Assembly (NCBI GenBank): GCA_003242355.1
Contig: QGUH01000212.1
Span: forward strand, 1 to 6,485
Source of the DNA: Pseudomonadota bacterium
Lineage (GTDB): Bacteria > Myxococcota_A > Polyangia > Polyangiales > Polyangiaceae
Reading direction: 5' to 3'
Length of the DNA: 6,485 bases
Part shown: one piece after another, positions 1-6,050 of the stretch
How positions within the stretch are numbered: the first letter of the stretch is position 1
How the letters are laid out: every line of letters starts with the position of its first letter
Made by a program: the position numbers and the translations under genes
The notes under the pieces: generated by a model
What the model saw: the letters and a program-made list of their open reading frames with translations, nothing else
The model's database searches: none
What the model was told of the DNA's origin: nothing

Positions 1-1750
1 CGCTCGGGCCGTCCGCGGGCAGGCACGTTCCTACCTCGGGATCGCCGGTGTTCGTGCAGCGGAGTCCGGGCGCGCACGTCCACGTTGCGTAGGCGGGATC
101 GCCGAGGCCGCAGTGGGCTCCGACGCCGTTGTCGTTCGGGGCGCGCTCGGCGGGCGGGCGCGCTTCGTCCACCGCGCGGCCCGAGGCGAGCGCCGCGACG
201 TAGGCGCGGCGGCGCCACACTTCGGTGTGAAAATGCGGCGACATCGGGACGCGGAGCGCGTCGACGAGTTTGTCCGGTGCATCCTCGCCGAGCAGATGAA
301 AGCCCGCGAGGCTTCGGCTGTGGTGGCATCCGGGACAGCTCAGGCCATCGAGCCGTCGGATCATCGAGGCGGCCGAGCGCACCGACGTAAGCCCCGAAAA
401 GTCGAGATTGGCAAAATCCTTGGGAGTGAACGTCGCTGCGAAGGGCCGATTGCCTTTGCGCTCGAGTCCATGCGGCGCGACGGACACGGCGTGGTCGGCG
501 AGAAAGCGCTCGGGAACGACCAGCGTCCCCGCGTCGAGCGCGGCGAGCGACTCGGGCCGAGAGAGCCAGGCACGCAGCTCCTCGCGCAGGCTCCGATCTT
601 TGGCGAGCCGCGCGCGATCGATGGTGTTTTCGAGCGGAGCGGGCTCGAGGTACGGCGCCTCGCTCTTCGGGCGGAACACGCGCATGCCGTATTCGGCGTG
701 GCCGCCGAGGCGCGGGCGCACCGTCGACGGCCAGCGCACACTCTGATAATTCAGCTCGACCGATTTGAGGGGCAACGTGCGAACGCGACGCGGCTCGAGC
801 GGTCCGCCGGGCGCGGTGAGCCACGCGGCGTCTTCGCTCGCCGTGCTCCCGCCCATCCACGCGCGCGCCACGTCGCGGCAGGTGCGCTCGCCGCTGCGTG
901 ACTCGCCGCTGCGTGGCTCGCTGCCGCTTGGCTCGCCGCCTGGCGCGCCGCCGCGCGGCTGAAAGCGAACCAGGTTGAGCGTCATGGGCAGCCGCGAGCT
1001 CACCACGCCCGTCGCCGTGTTTTCCGTGTACGCGAGGCGATACACGAATCGGATCTCGCCGCAGTGCTCGGGCGCGAACGGCCGCCGGTCGAGGCGATTC
1101 ACCACCGCAATGAGCTCCCACCGCACCTTTTCGGAGCGCAGCCACGCGGGATTGAACTGTCGGTGCGCGTAGCGCATCCCGATCCCCGCCGCCGCATCCC
1201 GCCTCCGATCCGCGGCAACGTCCTCGGCAACCGCTGCCGCCAGCACCCGATACGCCGGACGCTCCGCGAGCGCCTGCGCGCTGCGAGCGGCCGTTCCGAC
1301 GAGCTGCGAGCCCAGATCGAAGCCGCGCTCTTCGAGCGCGCGCAGCGTCGCCGGCGCGCTGACCACGACCACGGGCTCCAGCGATCCACCGTTTCCGGAT
1401 TGCGATGGTGCAGCAGAGCCTGGCAGAGAGCCCGGTGCCGTTCCGGCTCCCGAGAGTGCGGCCGAGCCCGATGCTTTTCCGAATCCGGGCGTCGCGGCCG
1501 AGCCCGGCGCTTTCCCGGTCGCTTTTGGGTCAGAGGAACCCGCGGGACCCGATGCTGCCGCGTGTCCCGTCGCGGTCGAAGGATTCGAGTCACTCGCGGA
1601 CCCAGGCGTCGCGGATGCGGCTTTGCGTGCGTGGCCCCCCTCGCTTTCGGCGACCCCCGGAGGCAGGGACCGGCACGCCACGCTCGCGCAAAAGGCGACG
1701 AGCGCGGACGCGGACAGCACGCGAAGGCAGGGACGCAGCGCGAACGGCAT
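1..1750 (-). CDS. Exported (probable lipoprotein) CxxCH protein, 3' end outside window
   Basis: I do not recognise a named family. The frame is open from ATG 1750 to the left edge (583 codons, no stop seen). The start is chosen because it gives an export signal: positive N-terminus (MPFALRPCLR), hydrophobic stretch VLSASALVAF, then SVAC with Cys26 as possible lipidation site; -3 Ser is atypical, so signal peptidase I cleavage is also possible. Residues 30-122 are an Ala/Gly/Ser/Pro-rich linker. A folded body follows, with RYAHRQFNPAWL at 193-204 and a Trp/Arg-rich segment at 209-244 (VRWELIAVVNRLD). Residues 265-290 are a Gly/Ser/Glu/Arg low-complexity insert. CPGCH at 472-476 is a c-type haem-binding motif; it is followed by GFHLLG at 483-488, and Met503 or a nearby His could be the second axial ligand. 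Cys547, 559, 565 and 576 form a Cys-rich tail. Inference: an outer-membrane or periplasmic monohaem protein. Export and CxxCH are seen; haem binding is not proven. Confidence 0.85.
   Translation of the reverse strand, partial: MPFALRPCLRVLSASALVAFCASVACRSLPPGVAESEGGHARKAASATPGSASDSNPSTATGHAAASGPAGSSDPKATGKAPGSAATPGFGKASGSAALSGAGTAPGSLPGSAAPSQSGNGGSLEPVVVVSAPATLRALEERGFDLGSQLVGTAARSAQALAERPAYRVLAAAVAEDVAADRRRDAAAGIGMRYAHRQFNPAWLRSEKVRWELIAVVNRLDRRPFAPEHCGEIRFVYRLAYTENTATGVVSSRLPMTLNLVRFQPRGGAPGGEPSGSEPRSGESRSGERTCRDVARAWMGGSTASEDAAWLTAPGGPLEPRRVRTLPLKSVELNYQSVRWPSTVRPRLGGHAEYGMRVFRPKSEAPYLEPAPLENTIDRARLAKDRSLREELRAWLSRPESLAALDAGTLVVPERFLADHAVSVAPHGLERKGNRPFAATFTPKDFANLDFSGLTSVRSAASMIRRLDGLSCPGCHHSRSLAGFHLLGEDAPDKLVDALRVPMSPHFHTEVWRRRAYVAALASGRAVDEARPPAERAPNDNGVGAHCGLGDPAYATWTCAPGLRCTNTGDPEVGTCLPADGPS
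887..946 (-). repeat. 15-bp in-frame minisatellite inside the CxxCH protein gene
   Basis: On the plus strand, units CTCGCCGCTGCGTGA (887-901), CTCGCCGCTGCGTGG (902-916) and CTCGCTGCCGCTTGG (917-931) follow one another, with a partial fourth from 932. The unit length is five codons, so the host frame is kept. It encodes the Gly-Ser-Glu-Pro/Ser-Arg stretch at residues 265-290, between two conserved-looking segments, so it is probably a surface loop that expanded by slippage. Confidence 0.75.
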
Positions 1751-1840
1751 GATTCCACAACATTGCAGGAACCCCGTTGCTCGAAAAGCACGAGATGACG
1801 GGAACGGCGTCCTCGCGCGGCGGCAGGCGCACTGCGGAGG

Positions 1841-2548
1841 CGGCGCGAAGCGTTCGGTGTACGGTCTTGTGAGCGGCGTCGCGCAGTCAGAAAGGGCGCG
1901 GGGCGCCGCGGGGGCGCCTTGTGAGCAGTAGGCGTGTGGCAACAGGGGCGCGCGGGGCGCCGCGGGGGCGCGCGAAGGGTTGGGTATGCGGCCTTGTGAG
2001 CAGTAGGCGTGTGGCAACAGGGCCGCGCGGGGCGCCGCGGGGGCACGCGAAGGGTTGGGTATGCGGCCTTGTGAGCAGTAGGCGTGTGGCAACAGGGGAT
2101 GGGAACGCCGCGGGGGTGCGCGAAGGGTTGAGTATGCGGCCTTGTGAGCAGTAGGCGTGTGGCAACAGGGGGGGATGGGAACGCCGCGGGGGCACGCGAA
2201 GGGTTGGGTATGCGGCCTTGTGAGCAGTAGGCGTGTGGCAACAGGGGATGGGAACGCCGCGGGGGGCACGCGAAGGGTTGGGTATGCGGCCTTGTGAGCA
2301 GTAGGCGTGTGGCAACAGGGGATGGGAACGCCGCGGGGGTGCGCGAAGGGTTGAGTATGCGGCCTTGTGAGCAGTAGGCGTGTGGCAACAGGGGCGCGCG
2401 GGGCGCGCGGGGGTCCCCGAAGCGGATGCAGCCTCGTGAGCAGCGGGCAGGCGGCAACAGAGGCGCGCGGAGCGGAGCGCGCGAAGGGTTCAGTGTGCGG
2501 CCTCGTGAGTGCCGTTGCGCGATCGAGCAGGGGCGCGAAACGCCGCCT
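1841..2548. repeat. Tandem array 1, ~75-bp unit
   Basis: Anchoring on GTGAGCAG, units begin at 1921, 1996, 2071, 2144, 2220, 2294 and 2367. A degenerate unit precedes them (1869) and two diverged units follow (2436, 2505). Intervals are 75, 75, 73, 76, 74, 73, 69 and 69. Each unit has a constant half, containing GAAGGGTTGGGTATGCGGCC and GAGCAGTAGGCGTGTGGCAA, and a variable GC-only half: either GCGCGGGGCGCCGCGG or GATGGGAACGCCGCGG. Length changes sit mostly in G runs, for example 4 versus 7 G after CAACA. The intervals are not multiples of three, so each strand is read in successive frames and no repeat protein would be kept in frame. There is no variable spacer as in CRISPR. I see no gene here. 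Confidence 0.95.
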
Positions 2549-2664
2549 CCCCAACGGGCGCCGGCCGCAAGCCCGCTCGGACGCGACCGACGTTGCTTTG
2601 CCGTCCACGGCCGCTGGGAGTGAGCATCGTGTGAGGGCGCGCAACCGGTCGAGCGACGATGTCC

Positions 2665-2701
2665 CCCTCGGTCGCGCAACCTCGTCGTTGTAGCCGCTAT
2701 C
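2665..2701. repeat. 37-bp direct repeat, copy 1
   Basis: This begins CCCTCGGTCGCGCAACC and ends TTGTAGCCGCTATC. It is repeated exactly at 2721-2757, with 19 bp between copies (period 56). Inside it CAAC and GTTG can pair across six bases, and TAGC-C-GCTA is a small palindrome, so single strands could fold weakly. It is not related to the units of array 1 or array 2. Confidence 0.9.
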
Positions 2702-2720
2702 CGTCAGTTCCCGCCCCCGG

Positions 2721-2757
2721 CCCTCGGTCGCGCAACCTCGTCGTTGTAGCCGCTATC
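2721..2757. repeat. 37-bp direct repeat, copy 2
   Basis: Exact second copy of the element at 2665-2701. The flanks differ (GGCC before, GCGG after), so only the 37 bp are shared. Confidence 0.9.
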
Positions 2758-2865
2758 GCGGACAGCGTGACGACCAGGTCCAGCGGTGCTGGCCCACGTT
2801 CACGACGCCTCGCGCGCCCGCGATCGCACAGAACCGCGCTCGTCCAGAACTCGGACCAGCATGCG

Positions 2866-4140
2866 GGCGCGGCTTCTCGAAGAGGCACGAGCGCGTGTGC
2901 CGTCGCGCGCGGGAGTGCGGCTTCTCGAAGCCATAGAAGCAGCAGAAACAGCCGAGTCCGGCAACGGTGTGCCGTCGCGCGCGGGAGTGCGGCTTCTCGA
3001 AGGGCACGAGCGTGTGCATGAGGCCGTCAGTAGGCGGAGCGCGGTTTTCCGAGGAGGCACGAGTGCGCGCGTCGTCGCGTCGCGGGAGTGCAGCTTCTCG
3101 AAGGGCACGAGCGCGCGTGTCGTGCAGGCGGAGTGCGGCTTCTCGAGGGGGGCACGAGTGCGCGCGTCGTCGCGTCGCGGGAGTGCGGCTCGAAGGACAC
3201 GAACGTGCGTGTGGCCCGCGTGCTGGAGTGCAACTGCTCGAAGGGCACGAGCGCGCGTGTCGCCATTGGCAGCAGGCGGAGCGCGGTTTTCCGAGGAGGC
3301 ACGAGTGCGCGCGTCGTCGCGTCGCGGGAGTGCAGCTACTCGAAGGGCACGAGCGCGCGTGTCGCCATTGGCAGGCGGAGCGCGGTTTTCGAGGAGGGCA
3401 CGAGTGCGCGTGTCGTCGCGTCGCGGGAGTGCGGCTCGAAGGGCACGAACGTGCGTGTGGCCCGCGTGCTGGAGTGCAACTGCTCGAAGGGCACGAGCGC
3501 GCGTGTCGCCATTGGCAGGCGGAACGCGGTTTTTCGAGGAGGCACGAGTGCGCGCGTCGTCGCGTCGCGGGAGTGCGGCTCGAAGGGCACGAACGTGCGT
3601 GTGGCCCGCGTGCTGGAGTGCAACTCCTCCGCCATTAGCAGGTGGAGCGCGGTTTTCGAGGAGGGCACGAGTGCGCGTGTCGTCGCGTCGCGGGAGTGCG
3701 GCTCGAAGGGCACGAACGTGCGTGTGGCCCGCGTGCTGGAGTGCAACTCCTCCGCCATTAGCAGGTGGAGCGCGGGTTCTCGGGGAGGTACGAACGCTTG
3801 TGCCGTCGCGCGCGGGAGTGCAGCCCCTGTAAGGGCACGATCGCGCGTGTGTCGCCCGCGTGCTGGAGCGCAACTCCTCGAAGGGCACGAGCGCGCGTGT
3901 CGCCATTGGCAGGCGGAGCGCGGGTTCTCGAGGAGGGCACGAGTGCGCGTGTCGTCGCGTCGCGGGAGTGCGGCTCGAAGGGCACGAACGTGCGTGTGGC
4001 CCGCGTGTTGGAGTGCGGCTCCTCGAAGGGCACGAGAGTGCGTGCCGCCGTCCGCAGGCAGAGTACGGATCTCGAGAAGGCACGAGCCCGCGTGCCGTCA
4101 GCAGGCGGAGCGCGGCTTCTCGAAAAGGCTCAAGCGCCCG
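2866..4140. repeat. Tandem array 2, composite 45-54-bp units
   Basis: The anchor GGCACGA, or a one-base variant, recurs at 2884, 3003, 3056, 3104, 3151, 3196, 3244, 3298, 3346, 3397, 3442, 3490, 3541, 3586, 3664, 3709, 3787, 3834, 3884, 3936, 3981, 4029, 4079 and 4127. Three subunit types share the anchor and a CTCGAAG-like end. Type A (about 51 bp) carries GCCATTGGCAGGCGGAGCGC. Type B (45 bp) carries GTCGTCGCGTCGCGGGAGTG. Type C (48 bp) carries GTGTGGCCCGCGTGCTGGAG. At the left end a 36-bp piece (2895-2930 and 2967-3002) is interrupted by unrelated, less GC-rich sequence at 2931-2966. Open frames of about 380-450 codons run over the array on both strands, but the repeat is read in different frames along them, so I call no gene. 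Confidence 0.95.
3151..3786. repeat. Higher-order core of array 2 (144-bp and 123-bp super-repeats)
   Basis: The subunit order from 3151 is B-C-A-B-A-B-C-A-B-(CA)-B-(CA). A-B-C blocks recur at 144 bp (3346 to 3490, 3397 to 3541, 3442 to 3586). In the last two rounds C and A are fused by an internal deletion (78 bp), giving a 123-bp super-repeat: 3541-3663 and 3664-3786 are almost identical, differing at about four bases. Every interval here (45, 48, 54, 48, 51, 45, 48, 51, 45, 78, 45, 78) is a multiple of three, unlike the flanks (53, 47, 50, 52). Read on the plus strand, the core repeats GTSARVVASRECGSK-like and GTNVRVARVLEC-like peptides. This could come from copying of a few founder units rather than from coding. 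Confidence 0.85.
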
Positions 4141-4913
4141 TGCCGAAGCCACCCGGTGCGCAAAAGCCAGGTTCCGGGGCTCGCTGTGGGAGGGCCGTCG
4201 GCGTCGAGCGCGAGCACGCGCGGAACGAGGTGAGGAGCGGAGCGAATGGGCGCGCCAGAGAGCTCAGCGAAGTGCTCGAAATACGGAGCGGAAGAGAATG
4301 GATCGACTGCTGCCCTGTCCCTTGGCTCGTGCTTTCGAAAGTTGGTGAGCACGTAGGCAAGCGCATGCCGAACGGCTCGCGGGGTGGTGAGCGCGCGCCC
4401 GTGCCAGCGCTCGTCCCAGAACTTTCCTTTGCGAAACAGCAGTCGGTTGACGTTGCGCGCAACACGGATGGAGAAGCCCCTCAGGCCCGAGATGAGCGTG
4501 CGCGTGTCGCGTGCCTCGACGATGAGGTGAACATGGTCAGCCTGCACCGAGTAGTGGATGATGCGAAACACGTCCGGTGCGCGACGATTCGCGGCCTCAA
4601 CGGCCAGGCGCAACGTGGGAAAGACGTACTGCGAACGCAACGGCCGCACCAACGCCCGATGCGTGACCAGAACGGGATGCGCCCCCGAATGTTCGGCACG
4701 CCGACGGTGCGGAACGCTGGGGCGTTTCTTGACACGCTTGCGGCCGGCGCCACGACGCCGACCACCCCGACCTTTCGGAAGCTTCAACGAAAGCTGCCGC
4801 ATTTCGGCACGCCGACGGCGCGGAACGCCGGGGCGTTTCTTGACGCGCTTGCGGCCGGCGCCACGACGCCGACCACCCCGGCCCTTCGGGAGCTTCAACG
4901 AAAGCTGCCGCAT
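4098..4913 (-). CDS. REP-associated tyrosine transposase (RAYT), Y1/HUH family
   Basis: RAYTs are single-domain HUH nucleases that cut and rejoin single-stranded DNA at REP hairpins through a 5'-phosphotyrosine; they are usually domesticated and not self-mobile. Seen here in 271 codons: a basic GGRRRGAGRK motif at 50-59; a short beta segment with PVLVTHRAL; HYSVQADHVHLIVEA at 120-134 with the metal-binding His-x-His at 127-129; KFWDERWHGR at 164-173; and HALAYVLTNFRKH at 183-195, where Tyr187 is the likely nucleophile. The usual TWLLRTGW C-terminal segment is at 248-255. The first 37 residues are a tandem duplicate of residues 38-74, so ATG 4802 gives the usual family length (234 aa) and ATG 4913 a longer form. 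No clear Shine-Dalgarno separates them. The last residues (about 262-271) and the TGA lie in array 2. Catalytic residues are present, so the enzyme may be active. Confidence 0.9.
   Translation of the reverse strand: MRQLSLKLPKGRGGRRRGAGRKRVKKRPGVPRRRRAEMRQLSLKLPKGRGGRRRGAGRKRVKKRPSVPHRRRAEHSGAHPVLVTHRALVRPLRSQYVFPTLRLAVEAANRRAPDVFRIIHYSVQADHVHLIVEARDTRTLISGLRGFSIRVARNVNRLLFRKGKFWDERWHGRALTTPRAVRHALAYVLTNFRKHEPRDRAAVDPFSSAPYFEHFAELSGAPIRSAPHLVPRVLALDADGPPTASPGTWLLRTGWLRHGRLSLFEKPRSAC
4692..4802 (-). repeat. 111-bp tandem duplication in RAYT, family-typical copy
   Basis: This copy encodes residues 38-74 and runs on into the body of the enzyme (VPHRRRAEHSG), as expected of the ancestral copy. 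It differs from 4803-4913 at six of 111 positions, all transitions. Two change the protein (Ser/Gly and His/Arg at the VPHR site) and four are silent. Confidence 0.92.
4803..4913 (-). repeat. 111-bp tandem duplication in RAYT, extra N-terminal copy
   Basis: This copy encodes residues 1-37. The junction falls at GCCGAA-ATG, so both copies start with ATG and the frame is kept. The five bases past its outer end (TTCGG at 4914-4918) still match the next repeat start before similarity stops, which places the duplication boundary close to the start codon. Confidence 0.92.
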
Positions 4914-4946
4914 TTCGGAACGAGCAGATGATACACCGAATCACCA

Positions 4947-4980
4947 CTCTCGAGAAATAGAAATCTCTCGCTCGAGAGAT
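4947..4980. promoter_or_regulatory. Inverted repeat upstream of RAYT, possible operator or stem-loop
   Basis: CTCTCGAG (4947-4954) and CTCGAGAG (4971-4978) are perfect inverted copies 16 bases apart. Overlapping this, ATCTCTCG (4963-4970) and CGAGAGAT (4973-4980) form an 8-bp palindrome with a two-base centre. The element lies 34-67 bp before the RAYT start, in the least GC-rich stretch of the window. On the minus strand TATCAT (4933-4928) could be a -10 box, but no good -35 is visible. Operator, transcript hairpin or a further transposase-recognised palindrome are all possible. Confidence 0.45.
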
Positions 4981-5002
4981 CGATACTCACGTACTCGGCC
5001 CA

Positions 5003-5034
5003 CCGCTTCGTTCGCTGAGGGCGAACCTACGATG
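5003..5034 (-). repeat. REP-like element, copy 1 (GTAG plus hairpin)
   Basis: Read on the minus strand, CATC leads into GTAG (5030-5027). It is followed at once by stem GTTCGC (5026-5021), loop CCTCA (5020-5016) and stem GCGAAC (5015-5010), then GAAGCGG. GTAG at the 5' foot of a palindrome is the signature of REPs recognised by RAYTs. The copy lies about 95 bp upstream of the RAYT start on the same strand. An outlying box on its 5' side (minus strand), about 5083-5062 (ATCGACTCGAAGCCGGCATC), is also shared with copy 2. Confidence 0.7.
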
Positions 5035-5099
5035 TCGTTGAGGAGCAGAACGTCGCGCGTTGCGATGCCGGCTTCGAGTCGATTGTCGTGCTCGGTTCC

Positions 5100-5131
5100 C
5101 CGCTTCGTTCGCTGAGGGCGAACCTACGATG
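5100..5131 (-). repeat. REP-like element, copy 2 (GTAG plus hairpin)
   Basis: All 32 bp match 5003-5034, 97 bp away, in the same orientation: GTAG 5127-5124, stem 5123-5118, loop 5117-5113, stem 5112-5107. The box on its 5' side (minus strand), about 5175-5154 (ATCGCCTCGGAGCCAGCATC), is a diverged match to the one beside copy 1, with about a 4-bp change in spacing. The shared unit is therefore a composite of about 80 bp, rather like a BIME. Confidence 0.7.
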
Positions 5132-5179
5132 CCGGACCAGGGAGTTTGCTCGCTGCGATGCTGGCTCCGAGGCGATCTC

Positions 5180-5610
5180 GAGCTCATCGACAAGCTCCGT
5201 CCGAACCGCAAGCATCGCCGGCTCGCTGTTCGCTGGGACGATTCGTTGGTGCTGGGACAAATTCCTCCCTCGTTCACGACGAATTCTCGAGGAAGCTTGC
5301 GACCCGTCCCCAGTAGACTCTGCCTCTCGAAAAGCTGCGAGCGGCCATTCCTGAGTCGTCCGAACAGTTGACGAACGCGGTTATCGTGAACCCTCGCCTT
5401 GGCGCGAGCTCCGTCATGACACGGCCCATCAGCGGCAACCGGATGGCTTCGGAGGGCGGTGGGCAGGTCAGGGAGCACTCGCTGTTTGCGGGTTGCCACC
5501 CTAAACCTCCGGATCTCGGGTCCGCGTTTACGGATATCCGCCCTTTCAGATTGAAGCCGGGGCCGAACGGGAGACGAGCTCGAACGCGGAGCACGCCTCC
5601 GCCACGTCGC
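5180..5610. other. No recognisable gene
   Basis: Frames are open on both strands here, but none shows a family motif, a ribosome binding site or a codon pattern that makes it preferable. One plus-strand stretch (LELIDKLRPNRKHRRLAVRW) vaguely recalls basic transposase segments but has no catalytic context. Small inverted repeats exist, such as CTCGC/GCGAG around CTTGGC near 5394 and GGCAACC/GGTTGCC about 50 bp apart near 5435 and 5492. They could be part of a structured RNA or chance. Base composition is less extreme than in the arrays, so this may be decayed coding sequence. Confidence 0.5.
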
Positions 5611-5839
5611 AGCCGCCACAATATCCGCCCAATCAAACGGCAGGAGCGCCGTGCCGCCGTGGGCACAATGTCCGCCCAATCAAACGGCAGGGACGCCGCG
5701 CCGCCGTGGGCAGAATATCCGCCCAATCAAACGGCAGGAGTGCGGAGGGTAATTGCTCCGGACGGAGAGCATCTGCCGTACGGACGGCAACTGAGCAGCC
5801 GTGCCGCCGTGGGCAGAATATCCGCCCAATCAAACGGCA
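5611..5839. repeat. Hairpin-forming 47-bp repeat, four copies
   Basis: The core TCCGCCCAATCAAACGGCA is found at 5624-5642, 5671-5689, 5718-5736 and 5821-5839: three copies in tandem at 47 bp and the fourth 103 bp on. In the copy at 5656-5688, GCCGT pairs with ACGGC and the adjoining GGGC pairs with GCCC, leaving a nine-base apical loop and a bulged AATCAA. The first copy lacks the left arm (CCGCCACAATA instead of CCGTGGGCA), so it cannot form the full fold. No RAYT-type GTAG is adjacent. Confidence 0.85.
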
Positions 5840-6030
5840 AGGGAGCAACCGTGTCGCCAGGTGGCGTTGCCGTGCGAAGAGCACCGCCGCGCGGAGAGCA
5901 TCTGCCGGGGGAGAGCAGCTGCCGTGCGGAGGGACTGCGCGGTGTGGAGAGACGGAGAGACTGCGCGGCGCAGCGGCAACCGGAGCGGTCTCATGCGTCG
6001 CCGGGCAGCTCCGCAGTCGCCGTCCGCCCA
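5745..6030. repeat. Mosaic of short repeats and palindromes
   Basis: CGGAGAGCATCTGCCG occurs exactly at 5763-5778 and 5892-5907. TGCCGT (5774-5779) and ACGGCA (5784-5789) form a hairpin around ACGG, and CGGAG/CTCCG face each other around GGTAATTG near 5750. Variants such as GAGAGCAGCTGCCG and GAGAGACTGCGCGG follow to about 5970. No gene is seen; the fragments look like shuffled pieces of one ancestral repeat. Confidence 0.6.
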
Positions 6031-6050
6031 GAGCCGTTACCCCTCCGCAC

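Larger units (their letters stand above)
2549..2865. other. Gene-free spacer between the two arrays
   Basis: I see no convincing coding region, RNA gene or terminator in this stretch. Frames open across it give basic Arg/Ser-rich peptides with no recognisable motif, as expected of random GC-rich DNA. Its only clear structure is the 37-bp direct repeat listed separately. Confidence 0.6.

Noticed and set aside
113..901. 262-codon plus-strand frame over the left gene
   Set aside because: It is the antisense shadow of the CxxCH protein gene, which has an export signal, a haem-type motif and coherent sequence in its own frame.
1921..2435. CRISPR array
   Set aside because: The whole unit repeats, with no unique spacers of constant length and no cas genes nearby.
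1099..2679. 526-codon minus-strand frame across array 1 and the 5' half of the CxxCH gene
   Set aside because: It overlaps, in another frame, the well-supported CxxCH gene, and it reads the array 1 unit in three successive frames (TRLLLTRPHTQPFA, PHAYCSQGRI, CCHTPTAHKA), as expected of non-coding repeats in GC-rich DNA.
2800..4152. 450-codon minus-strand frame across array 2
   Set aside because: Repeat peptides change frame along it, it overlaps the RAYT 3' end, and an equally long frame is open on the other strand.
3088..4233. 381-codon plus-strand frame across array 2 as a repeat protein
   Set aside because: Only the core keeps frame; after about 3787 the repeat is read in other frames, and there is no ribosome binding site, signal or non-repeat domain. 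Its core periodicity is kept as a finding only.
5219..5245. Third REP-like copy around GTTCGCTGGGACGA
   Set aside because: The second stem arm and CTAC are missing, so no hairpin with GTAG forms; spacing from copy 2 also differs.
5180..5270. Remnant of an IS transposase (KHRRLAVRW-like stretch)
   Set aside because: The resemblance is short and basic-residue driven, with no catalytic motif or terminal inverted repeats.
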